A DNA stretch of 64,000 nt from Sinonovacula constricta. Its lineage: Eukaryota > Mollusca > Bivalvia > Cardiida > Solecurtidae. Below are positions 1 through 12,000 of the stretch, piece after piece. The notes beneath the pieces are model-generated. The model did not search any database. It was not told the origin of the DNA and worked only from the letters and a program-made list of their open reading frames with translations. The stretch spans positions 26,927,478-26,991,477 of the forward strand of contig CM017558.1 of assembly GCA_007844125.1 (NCBI GenBank), written 5' to 3'. Position 1 is the first letter of the stretch. Each line of letters starts with the position of its first letter. The position numbers and the translations under genes were made by a program.

Positions 1-2650
1 AAAGTCTCTGGTTCCTCTTCAGGAATTTGTTCAAATCTGGACAGAAAGTGGCAATTCTCCAAGAAGAATTAAACGCCACAGACAGACATCCTCCTCATCC
101 TCCTCCTTGCACTTCTCTTCCTCTTCTTCTGATAGAGGTTGGGACAGGAAGAAGAAAAAGGGGAAGGATATGTAAAGTAGGCGATCCCATTCGTGCAAGA
201 AAAGTAATCGTAGTTCTAGATCAAGAAGAAGGTCTAGAATGCAGTCTACATCCCCTTCTTAGCCACATGACATTGCCTTGGTGACAACTCTGATTCTCTT
301 GGAGTAGTCAAAAGAAGCTTGGCATTTTGCACCTGTTTCTTCCAAACTTCTTTTTGGAGGTCTGGTAAAAAGGGTGTCTGTTTTGGACAAGGTGGAGCAC
401 ATTCATAGAAGTGTTTTTCTTTCCCCTCATAAGAGACCACAGAAACATTCTTTCCCCCCTCCTTCTTCCCCTGCTCCCTCAAGAAGCCTAATGGCATCTC
501 TGTTTTTTTGGTACCTTCTTCACCTGTGGCTTTGGCTAGGCATCAAGCGCCTAAGCCAGCTGTTTATCCCCAGAGTCAGTGTTGAGGAGACAGGTCTAGC
601 AGTGCTCTAAAGTCAAAGGGTGGGCCCCCTAGGATCCAGCCCTAGGACTTTGCCATTTTTACCTCCTCTCACGGTCCGACTATTCTTCCTGTGGGAGCCA
701 GGCTAACACATTTTCTCCCATCCTGGTCTCTCATCTCACGGACCCTTGGATTTTGTCGATTATAAGGCAAGGTTATCGCATCCCTCTTGCATTTCCTCCT
801 CCCTTATCTCGAATCCCTGTAGATCCTTGTCCAAATCACGAGTGTCTCAACAATTCACAAGCTTTTAGAAGGAGAGCAGTAGAAAGGGTAGTTCTTCCAA
901 ATTCTCCAGACTTCTAAAGCCTTCTCTTTTTTGTTTTTGAAAGATGGCTCATTGAGGCCTATCATAGATCGCTGCATGCAAAACGACTTTCTAGTTATAT
1001 GTACGTTCAAGATTGAGACACAATCCTCAAAAAGGCTGGCACTTTAACTAGACCATTGGGTTGTGTTGATCGATTTTGCAGACGTATATCTCCATGTACT
1101 CATCCCCCCAGCTTGAGACATCTCTGTTTTGGTCATGGGCGTCTGACTTGGCTCGCACATTCTTCAGTACTTTGACGATTGGCTCCTTTTCAGACCAAAT
1201 CACTAGGTTCTTTCCGCCAATCTCAGATGTTGTCTGTCAATAGTGACTCACCTAGGTCTCATAGTAAATCCAGAGAAGTTGGATCTCCTCCCTCCTCAGG
1301 GTTTCATCTTCATTGAGATGAATTTTCAAACAACCCTCAAACGTTGTTCTTGTTCCCGCTAATTCCATCTACACACATACTTTAGACTGCATCCCTCTTC
1401 CTGAAACGGACACAGTGTTCAGCGAGATCTCTTTCTTTGTCTTCTAGGTATCCTTAACTCAGTTGCAGACTTCCTTACTGAAAGTCATCTTCACATACGA
1501 ACTCTCCAGTTATACTAACTGGCTCTGTGGCAACCCAAATGCGACCCTTTTTTTTGCCCTTCAGCCACTTTTTCACCAAGCATTATCTTAATGGACTCAA
1601 GAGGACCTGTTTTTCGAGAAGTACCACTGCTCCCTCCTACCCCCTTACTCTTGCCTAATCTTGGATGCAAGCAAGGATGACTGGCTCATCTGGAACCCCT
1701 GAGTCTTATGTCTTCAGGTTTCTGGAGTCTTGAAGAGTCAGTTACACATAAACCCTCTATAAATGTTTGCTGTACATCGTGCCATCCTATCATTTTGCTC
1801 CCATCTGACAAATCACCCTGTGTTACTATCTACAGACAACACCACAGTTGTGTCTTATGTTTGAATATGGGGGGAACTCAATTGATTTCATCTTCAAGGA
1901 GACGAGATCTGTTGATGTTCTGTCAATAACTGGTCATCTCTCTTCGGGCAAAGTTTCTACCAGGCAGACTTAATGCTATTGCAGACAGTCTGTGACATCA
2001 CATCCAGATTCTTTGAGCAGAATGATCTCCGCACATTGAAGTAGTCTTACAAATTTTTCTACATCTTGGGCTCTCCCACAATGGAACTTTTGCCAAAAGA
2101 CTAAACTATCATCTCCCTCTCTTTGTGTCTCCTGTTCTGGACCCTTCAGCCATTTTCTTTCTTTCCCCCTTCATTCTGATTCCAACAGTGCATGGTTATA
2201 GATCCATGCTGTCTAATACTCTCAAATTCTATGGCCTTAAGAACATCTAGATCCCTTCCTATTAGAACTCATTGATTCCTTTGAACTTTCTAGACCCATT
2301 TTGTGTTAACTTATTCCTAAATGGGACTTGTCTTGTGTCTTATGGACCCTCACCGAGTACCCCTTTGAACCTCTCCTGAGGACTTCTCTACTTCATGTCA
2401 CTTAGAAGATTGTCTTCCTTCTCACTATAGCTTCTTCCATGTGGAAAAGTGAAATCCATGCTCTTTCAATTGAAGATAATTATCTTTGATGGAACTATAA
2501 TTTTTCACTTACTCTTCTCTGTCAAGCTGGGTTTCTTGCCAAAAATCAACTCCCTTCAGTGACTTCTTGCCCCTTCACTATCCCATGTCTCTCATAGGAT
2601 CTTGATCCTTCTGACCCTGACAGTTTTTTATGTTCTGTGTGGTAAAAGTG
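1..2650 (+). pseudogene. Decayed DIRS-type retrotransposon (Gag, RT, RNase H, tyrosine recombinase)
   Basis: No frame is long, but the + strand gives a colinear set of fragments in three frames. About 60-290 is a Ser-then-Lys/Arg-rich Gag-like stretch. At about 735-800 reads LTDPWILSIIRQGYRIPLAF, the entry to DIRS reverse transcriptase; 943-1026 DGSLRPIIDRCMQNDFL and FKIETQS; 1165-1190 QYFDDWLL, the catalytic Y-x-D-D box. At 1948-1995 AKFLPGRLNAIADSL marks the end of the RNase H segment. 2310-2380 (LIPKWDLSCVLWTLTEYPFE) and 2407-2480 (KIVFLLTIASSMWKSEIHAL) match the start of the tyrosine recombinase of this class, followed by AGFLAKNQLPS. This order, with a recombinase and no DDE integrase, is that of DIRS elements. 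Many stops and frameshifts make it dead. Its 5' end lies outside the window, and no terminal repeat was recognised. Confidence 0.8.
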
Positions 2651-3009
2651 GTAAAGTGGTAAAACAACATTCTTTTTTCCTGTTACTAGTAAGTTATAAT
2701 TAACAGAATGTATATTTTATAGCAAGTAAGTTTTTCCAACTAAAACAGTTTTTACTATAAAAGTCTATTTTTTTTTAAACTTTTCGTCATATTCAAACTT
2801 GACACCATAACTTTAAGTCAATCTCATAATTATATTTACATTGTGTAAGTAGTTAAATAACTGAATATGTTGGACAGTTTTGGATTCTACTTGGTGGCAT
2901 TGTAAACTCTATAAAAAATTTGTTCTAATCAGTTTTTGTTTTTAAAGGAAGTTCTTTTTTATATACATGAAGAATTATGTCAACACTGATTAGTGAGTGT
3001 TGCATGTAC
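2651..3009. other. AT-rich spacer
   Basis: Between the retrotransposon remnant and the 29-bp satellite. AT-rich, no coding signal or repeat seen; the recombinase reading of the upstream element fades out near its left edge. Confidence 0.5.
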
Positions 3010-6000
3010 ATGTATTGTGAATATAACATATCATCAACTTGTATTGTGAATAAAACATCATCAACTTGTATTGTGAATATAACATATCATCATCTTGTAT
3101 TGTGAATAAAACATCATCAACTTGTATTGTGAATATAACATATCATCAACTTGTATTGTGAATATAACATATCATCAACTTGTATTGTGAATAAAACATA
3201 TCATCAACTTGTATTGTGAATAAAACATATCATCAACTTGTATTGTGAATATAACATATCATCAACTTGTATTGTGAATAAAACATATCATCAACTTGTA
3301 TTGTGAATAAAACATATCATCAACTTGTATTGTGAATAAAACATATCATCAACTTGTATTGTGAATATAACATATCATCAACTTGTATTGTGAATAAAAC
3401 ATATCATCAACTTGTATTGTGAATAAAACATATCATCAACTTGTATTGTGAATAAAACATATCATCAACTTGTATTGTGAATAAAACATATCATCAACTT
3501 GTATTGTGAATAAAACATATCATCAACTTGTATTGTGAATAAAACATATCATCAACTTGTATTGTGAATATAACATATCATCTACTTGTATTGTGAATAT
3601 AACATATCATCAACTTGTATTGTGAATGTAACATATCATCAACTTGTATTGTGAATAAAACATATCATCACCTTGTATTGTGAATATAACATCATCAACT
3701 TGTATTGTGAATAAAACATATCATCTACATGTATTGTGAATATAACATATCATCAACTTGTATTGTGAATATAACATATCATCAACTTGTATTGTGAATA
3801 TAACATATCATCAACTTGTATTGTGAATAAAACATATCATCAACTTGTATTGTGAATAAAACATATCATCAACTTGTATTGTGAATATAACATATCATCA
3901 ACTTGTATTGTGAATATAACATATCATCAACTTGTATTGTGAATATAACATATCATCAACTTGTATTGTGAATGTAACATATCATCAACTTGTATTGTGA
4001 ATATAACATATCATCAACTTGTATTGTGAATAAAACATATCATCAACTTGTATTGTGAATAAAACATATCATCAACTTGTATTGTGAATAAAACATATCA
4101 TCAACTTGTATTGTGAATAAAACATATCATCAACTTGTATTGTGAATATAACATATCATCTACTTGTATTGTGAATATAACATATCATCAACTTGTATTG
4201 TGAATGTAACATATCATCAACTTGTATTGTGAATAAAACATATCATCACCTTGTATTGTGAATATAACATCATCAACTTGTATTGTGAATAAAACATATC
4301 ATCTACATGTATTGTGAATATAACATATCATCAACTTGTATTGTGAATATAACATATCATCTACTTGTATTGTGAATAAAACATATCATCAACTTGTATT
4401 GTGAATAAAACATATCATCAACTTGTATTGTGAATAAAACATATCATCTACTTGTATTGTAAAATAACATGTCATCAACTTGTATTGTGAATATAACATA
4501 TCATCTACTTGTATTGTAAAATAACATGTCATCAGCATGGTTTGTGAATATATATTGTGTCATCTACTTGTATTGTGAATAAAACATATCATTAACTTGT
4601 ATTGTAAAATAACATGTCATCAGCATGGTTTGTGAATATATATTGTGTCATCTACTTGTATTGTGAATATAACATATCATCAACTTGTATTGTGAATAAA
4701 ACATATCATCAACTTGTATTGTAAAATAACATGTCATCAGCATGGTTTGTGAATATATATTGTGTCATCTACATGTATTGTGAATATAACATATCATCAT
4801 CTTGTATTGTGAATAAAACATATCATTAACTTGTATTGTAAAATAACATGTCATCAGCATGGTTTGTGAATATATATTGTGTCATCTACTTGTATTGTGA
4901 ATATAACATATCATCAACTTGTATTGTGAATAAAACATATCATCAACTTGTATTGTAAAATAACATGTCATCAGCATGGTTTGTGAATATATATTGTGTC
5001 ATCTACTTGTATTGTGAATATAACATATCATCAACTTGTATTGTGAATAAAACATCATCAACTTGTATTGTGAATAAAACATCATCAACTTGTATTGTGA
5101 ATATAACATATCATCTACTTGTATTGTGAATATAAGATATCATCTACTTGTATTGTGAATATAACATATCATCTACTTGTATTGTGAATATAACATATCA
5201 TCTACTTGTATTGTGAATATAACATATCATCTACTTGTATTGTGAATATAACATATCATCAACTTGTATTGTGAATGTAACATATCATCAACTTGTATTG
5301 TGAATAAAACATATCATCAACTTGTATTGTGAATATAACATCATCAACTTGTATTGTGAATAAAACATATCATCTACATGTATTGTGAATATAACATATC
5401 ATCAACTTGTATTGTGAATATAACATATCATCTACTTGTATTGTGAATAAAACATATCATCAACTTGTATTGTGAATAAAACATATCATCAACTTGTATT
5501 GTGAATAAAACATATCATCTACTTGTATTGTAAAATAACATGTCATCAGCATGGTTTGTGAATATATATTGTGTCATCTACTTGTATTGTGAATAAAACA
5601 TATCATTAACTTGTATTGTAAAATAACATGTCATCAGCATGGTTTGTGAATATATATTGTGTCATCTACTTGTATTGTGAATATAACATATCATCAACTT
5701 GTATTGTGAATAAAACATATCATCAACTTGTATTGTAAAATAACATGTCATCAGCATGGTTTGTGAATATATATTGTGTCATCTACTTGTATTGTGAATA
5801 TAACATATCATCAACTTGTATTGTGAATAAAACATATCATCAACTTGTATTGTAAAATAACATGTCATCAGCATGGTTTGTGAATATATATTGTGTCATC
5901 TACTTGTATTGTGAATATAACATATCATCAACTTGTATTGTGAATAAAACACCATCAACTTGTATTGTGAATAAAACATCATCAACTTGTATTGTGAATA

Positions 6001-6530
6001 TAACATATCATCTACTTGTATTGTGAATATAACATATCATCTACTTGTATTGTGAATATAACATATCATCTACTTGTATTGTGAATATAACATATCATCT
6101 ACTTGTATTGTGAATATAACATATCATCAACTTGTATTGTGAATATAACATATCATCTACTTGTATTGTGAATATAACATATCATCTACTTGTATTGTGA
6201 ATATAACATATCATCTACTTGTATTGTGAATATAACATATCATCTACTTGTATTGTGAATATAACATATCATCTACTTGTATTGTGAATATAACATATCA
6301 TCTACTTGTATTGTGAATATAACATATCATCTACTTGTATTGTGAATATAACATATCATCAACTTGTATTGTGAATATAACATATCATCAACTTGTATTG
6401 TGAATATAACATATCATCAACTTGTATTGTGAATATAACATATCATCTACTTGTATTGTGAATATAACATATCATCTACTTGTATTGTGAATGTAACATA
6501 TCAACTTTGATTGTCAGTATTACATTGTGA
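3010..6530. repeat. 29-bp satellite array (about 120 copies)
   Basis: Head-to-tail units of the form catcaacttgtattgtgaa followed by tataacata or taaaacata, period 29 bp, with 26-bp units (lacking 'tat') mixed in. A variant with gcatggtttgtgaatatata followed by ttgtgtcatc recurs at 4536-4560, 4620, 4738, 4856, 4972, 5547, 5637, 5754 and 5872. Longer blocks are re-copied: the 'atctacatg' landmark with the same neighbours appears at 3722, 4301 and 5372, showing higher-order repeats. No coding potential. The array lies upstream of the first visible FAT4 exon, probably in an intron. Confidence 0.97.
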
Positions 6531-6765
6531 ATATAACGTATCAACTTATATTGTGAATATAACGTATCAACCTGTATTGTGAATATAACATACAATTAAT
6601 CAATTAGTATTGTCAGTATAACACGTCATCTACTTATATTGTAGATATAACATATGAACTTGTATTGTGAATATAATGTCATCTCCTTGTATTGTCAGTA
6701 TAACACGTCATCTGCCAGTACTTGTATTGTCAACATAACATACCAACTTGTTTTGTGTAACTCCC
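6531..6765. repeat. Degenerate edge of the 29-bp satellite
   Basis: Diverged remnants of the unit (ttgattgtcagtattacatt, acttgtattgtcaacataac) with irregular spacing. This is the usual decay at the edge of an array. Confidence 0.8.
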
Positions 6766-7627
6766 CAATAATGACAACTAATGTTTCCCCTTTTTTCTTT
6801 GTGATTATATCAGTCTATCTGACACATTACAGCTGGTGTGAATCGTTTACCATATGTCATCTTTGATCTTGGTTTGCTATAATCGACTCGTTTCCATGCG
6901 TTCCCACATTCTTGGAATGCTAATACACATAATTTCTGAGCCAAACAGTTTACCATGTCTTGTCTCCTCTGGGTAACTTTTACATGCCCAGGATTTCACT
7001 GCTGCATTTGATATGCACCATCCTTACACTGTCAGCCATTTGTGTGAAAGAATTTCTTACTCCTTACTGTGGAACAAAATGATGACTTTATGAAAAGCCC
7101 ATCAAGGTGAAGAAAGAAGAATTTCCAAGTTCATTTCTGAAAATATATCCATACTATGATTTCCACATATAATCTTGCCTAACAATACTCTGCATAAAAA
7201 AAAACCTGCATAATACAGTATTTTAATAAACGTTCATGCTCTTCTCTTACTGTGTTTCAATCTCCCATGCAGAGTTGTCGTTCATTCCTCTCTCAGACAC
7301 CTCTGAAATGGGCTCACGTCAAGATTTTTGACGGAAATTTTAAAGTGTTATTTTAAGGATATTTTCAAATTAAAATAATACTTCTACATAAAATGAATAA
7401 ACATCTGCTAAAAAAGACATATATTGAAGTAAATAATAAAAGATATTTAATTAATTCAAGCGCACTGTTTTTGGAAGAATAACATAGTGATAATAATGCG
7501 CTTTTGTAAATAAACATGGACGTGTCCATGAGGCAGTCATGTGGATCGAAAGTAGTCCCGACATTAAGTGAGCCAATAACTGTGTTTCTGCCTTTTAGGT
7601 AACATTTGCATATGACCATATCTTGTT
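6766..7627. other. Non-coding AT-rich stretch
   Basis: No exon, RNA gene or repeat recognised. The 90-codon minus frame at 7365-7637 shows no domain and is AT-driven. Confidence 0.5.
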
Positions 7628-8256
7628 CAGTGTTCAATCTAACTTTACTCCAAATGTTCCCTTCGGGCCCAACGACTTTAAAAAAGGGTGACCTACAAAA
7701 TAAAGAGGGGCCATAAACACAAATACAATATAATAAACATTTACCTTAACATATAAAGCTTATTGGTGACATACATTGTCCTAAAATCTAAAACTAACAC
7801 TTGCTGCTCTTGTTAAAGACCTTCCTCCCATCACATATGAGAGATCAGCACTAGCAGAAGCAAATTTCTGCTTCAAATCATTCAAGTCTCATCTCAAATA
7901 ACATCATGCATTTTCTCAGCAGCCCTCTGACTGGTGCGTGGATTTGTTACCTGAATGACTACATTGTGACATTTCTCCAGCTTCAGGTTAAGAAGACACA
8001 TCATACTTCAGTATGATTCAGTCTTCTGCATAAACAAACAAATATACGAATCACATAAAAAAAGTAATTGCTGTTGGTTTTTTTTGTCAAAAACTAACTG
8101 GACGACCATTATCAAGTTTTACTATTACTGTTATAAAAATAACAGTAACAGTCTAACTTGATAATGGTCGTGAAGTTAGTTTTTTGTTGCTTAGGGATGC
8201 GCCCAAAACAATTTTAGGAGCCATGGATGGAATAGCGCACTTTAGATTGAACACTG
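7628..8256. mobile_element. Candidate non-autonomous TIR element (629 bp)
   Basis: Bounded by inverted 15-bp ends: cagtgttcaatctaa at 7628-7642 and its exact reverse complement at 8242-8256. A CAGTG start is common in hAT-type ends. The flanks (atcttgtt / tatgttgc) are not a convincing 8-bp target duplication, so the boundaries are tentative. No coding sequence; a strong foldback lies near the right end (8088-8186). Confidence 0.4.
8088..8186. repeat. Long foldback, 47/48-bp arms, 4-bp loop
   Basis: The left arm at 8088-8134 (caaaaactaactggacgacc...) and right arm at 8139-8186 are near-perfect reverse complements (a handful of mismatches and a one-base bulge) around the loop aaaa at 8135-8138. 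The hairpin core gaccattatcaagtt is exactly mirrored. It could extrude as a cruciform or be a foldback within a mobile element. Confidence 0.9.
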
Positions 8257-8841
8257 TATGTTGCAAACCTATCCTTGAAAATCAAAAACAAAATAGACAA
8301 TACAATGATTATATGATTTATTTTGCAATTCAAGAGTCTCTATGGTAATTTTTTTAGTATTTTCTTTTTTCACACCGGGAGCTTCCAACCTAAATATTTC
8401 AGATTAATTCTGTGTCTAGAATGATGAGAGTAGTTCTTCATATTTCCATGATAAGATGTATTATTAAAGGGAGTGTCATTAAATTTAAATCCGGTAACAT
8501 TACATTTGTTCAGATTCGTTGCGATTTTAAAATGCAACATTAAATTAGCTTTGAATTTATAAGCAAAACCACCATCCAGAGCATGTACAAATACAGCATC
8601 CAGTGAAACATGGTACGTGTTAGGTCACCAGCATTAGGGGACCCCTTTTTTGTGAGAAGTGGGCAAATTTACTGTTTGCTTATGTCCAGTTGTATACTTT
8701 AAGAAGGAACAGTTCATGTTACCAATGATGGGTTTAACTACAAAATTCTCATTGTCTGAAAATGTGACTACCTTTCTGAAGCAATTAACAGAATACTGCT
8801 TCAACACATTCATCTATTTGTCTAACAATAAATGTCTGCAG
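8257..8841. other. FAT4: Intron sequence before first visible FAT4 exon
   Basis: Ends in a normal acceptor (tgtctgcag at 8833-8841). No repeat or extra exon recognised; the 73-codon frame at 8659-8880 merely runs into the exon in the wrong frame. Confidence 0.55.
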
Positions 8842-9086
8842 GTACAGTCTTCTAAGCAACCAGCACCAGTTCCACATTGAACCAGACACTGGCCGCATCA
8901 CAAGCCTGATTGAGCTGGACCGTGAGACTGTCAGTGAGTACTCCCTCATTGTAGTGGCCAGGGACTTGAGCATGCTGCCTCTCTCCTCTAGCACCACAGT
9001 TCGTGTGTATGTGGATGATGTTAATGACAACCCACCTATCTTTGATGCACCCAGCTACTCCAGAACTATGATGCCAGCAGGCAGAG
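8842..9086 (+). CDS. FAT4: FAT4 exon: end of one cadherin repeat
   Basis: First exon of the gene inside the window. It opens after ctgcag with the last base of a split codon and reads YSLLSNQHQFHIEPDTGRI onward, the second half of a cadherin repeat (DTG, LDRE, YSLIVVARD), closing with the calcium-linker VDDVNDNPPIF, then starts the next repeat. It ends at AGA-G before gtatgt. The upstream partner exon was not found between 6760 and 8841, so the preceding intron is at least that long or carries the satellite region. Confidence 0.88.
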
Positions 9087-12000
9087 GTATGTACATATTT
9101 ATGATATTACTGCTGCAAGGAACTTGATTGACTTCTTGCATTGTCTCTGATATAAAATATGCGTTTATAAATAATCAAGTGCAATAAAGGAGCTAAAGAA
9201 GACAATGATTTTGTTTTTCACAGTATAAAAAAGTAATCACATTAAAACTCTGTAAGCTTTACTAATAACAAATAGGTTCAATTGTTTTGTTGTCTTACCT
9301 ACTAATTTTGAACAAGGTACTTGTTTTCTTTAGCACGTTTTATAGTATAATTTTTCCTATTAATCACATTTCTCCCATTAAGCAGGAGAGAGTACCCACT
9401 GGCAAATGAAATGTGTTAGCTTTTATCTTACCTGAGCACTGTATGTTCAAGCTGAGCTTTTCTAATACCCTTTGTGCATTGTTTGTCGTGCAGCATCAAC
9501 AGTTTGCTTGTGAACACTCTAGAGGCTACAATTTTGATCGAATCTTCACTTGGTCATAATGTTTGTCTGAATGGCATCATGTCTAAGTTCAAAAAGAAGG
9601 TCAGTAGGTCAAATTTTAGAAAGCCACACTTATGGGCCAATATTCACCAAACTTACCAACATTTGTCTGCATTAAACCTTAGAAGAAATCATGAGGTCAA
9701 AAAGTAGATCAGTCACTTAAATCCTAGAACAACTTCGTACACATAAAAGTCACATTTATGCCTCAATCTCCATCAAACTTCAGAGAATTACTCTGCATGA
9801 CATTTAATGAATTCCTCACTGGGCTGTCTGGCATCCAAAAGAAGGTTATTAGGTCAAATTATAGAAAACCTTGAGGACTTGTATGGTCAGATCTTCATCA
9901 AATTAGTCAGAATGCTTGTCTGCATGGAATCTTGGATGAGTTGTAACAAGGGATCAAAAAGTAGATCTGTAGGCCAAATCATTAAATAACCATGTGAACA
10001 AAAGAGTTTTTTGGACCTAATCTATATAGGTCTTCATCTGCATCTTAGTCTGCATGGACATACTGATATGTTAATGTGTGCAAGGATTTGCTAAACAAAT
10101 AACAAGTGACCAGAAGATGCCATAGGTACAGTTGTGTTCATTTAGGCATGTTATTAGATTTAAAGCATACTGAATGCCAGAGTCCTCAAGTGAACAATTT
10201 ATACCCTTCATGGATGCCTTCTTGCCTTTAAATCCCCTCTATTGTTTTCTCTTTTGCAAACCATGAACACTTCATTTTAAGAAAAATGAACTGTTATATC
10301 TACACACATTGATTATTCATTTGACCATTTATTCATGAATATGTTGCTCTCTTCTTTATAATGTTCTGCATATATTGAAAAGTTTTCCTAAAAGTTAAAA
10401 GTAATTTTATATGTTTGAATTATACATGTAGCTAACTATCTCACAGAAGTTTAATTATGATTAAAGTGATTAAATGTTAGTTAAATTTGAAAAGTTATGT
10501 TGTCAATGTGCATGTTCATAGGGACGTTTGTGGTTGGTGTGACAGCATCTGATGTTGACATTGGAGAAAATGGGCGCATCCAGTACAGTATGCCCTCAGG
10601 ACTGTATAGTGAGGTGTTTCACATAAATCCCCAGACAGGTGTCATCACACTGAAACAGAATGTCTCGGCTTACCAGAAATACAGCCTCAACATTATCGCT
10701 ACAGACATGGTGAGAATCCGTACAGTGTCAGATGTACATTAAAAATGTTAAAGCCAAACAATTTAAGTTTTCTTCGAAAGGCTTCACTACATTTATATAT
10801 TTTTAGCAATATTCGGCAGCATAAGATATTATTTATCTAAATATTATTAGAATTTAAAAAAAGTGAAAGCAATAATAAATAAAGAAAATATTAAAGGATG
10901 TGTTGCATAAACTTATGAAAGCATTATTTCAGATTTATAACATATGAATGCAAGATATTAATAAAGCTTTATAAGTTTGGTTTTTGGAGGAACCTTTATA
11001 AGTTTTTGTCTTATAAAAAAAATGCTTAACAAGTCTTCATATTTTTAGCCTAAGATACTGTCTGTCTTTTACAGGTTCCATCTTCTATGTTCAGTACTTT
11101 TGTTTAAGGTAAAAATTCTGTGAATAAAATTTTATAAAGAAATCATTTACCCATTGTATAAAATATATATCTAAAATATATACTGAGAAACTAAAATATA
11201 ACAATCTTTTCCAGGACACATCTGATTTTATAAATCAATTAAGAAGAAAATGCATCTCATATCTTTATTTATTCCTTTATTCTGTAGGGAGGCCCACCAT
11301 TGTCAGCATCTGTGAGTGTGAATGTAAGTGTATCAGCAAGTTCTGGTGTTGCCATCCCACTCTTCAACTCCATTTTCCCTGGGCTGACAGTAATGGAGAA
11401 CACTGAAGTGAATAGCCTCATCACCAGAATAACTGCGACCATACAAGGGAATGCCGGTCTCCAGTACAGACTGGTTGGGGGGAACACAGGCAAAGCCTTC
11501 AGTATTGGACCGACAGATGGACAACTAAGGGTTGCCAGGGTAATTGACTATGAGGTCACACCCACCTTCTATTTGTGGGTAGAGGCATACACAGCTGGCA
11601 CATCATCCCCAGTATCAAACTTTCAGGAGGTTTTCATCCAAGTTTTAGATCAGAATGACAACCCACCTAGATTTGATCAGAATATGTTTAATGTGTCTGT
11701 GCGTGAGAACTCCATGATTGGAAGCCCAGTAGTGAAGGTGCTGGCCTCAGATGCAGATGCAGGCCAGAATGGGAGAGTTTCCTACAGTCTTCAAGGAGAC
11801 TCTGTATTCATCATCAACAATGCCACTGGCCAGATCACTACCTTCACCAACTCACTGGACAGAGAGAAAATAGACATGTACAGCCTGCTGGTGGTGGCCA
11901 CAGACAATGTACGTCTACTGGTGCATAGTATAATGGTTATTTTAGTAAAACCTTTGCAGGTGGTGCATTTTCTTGCATAATGGCTTGTACAGTGGTCATA

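Noticed and set aside
27..610. Independent small genes at the left edge
   Set aside because: They are fragments of the DIRS-type Gag-like region in shifting frames.
3010..6530. CRISPR-like array
   Set aside because: Units are contiguous without unique spacers, and the context is a eukaryotic intron.
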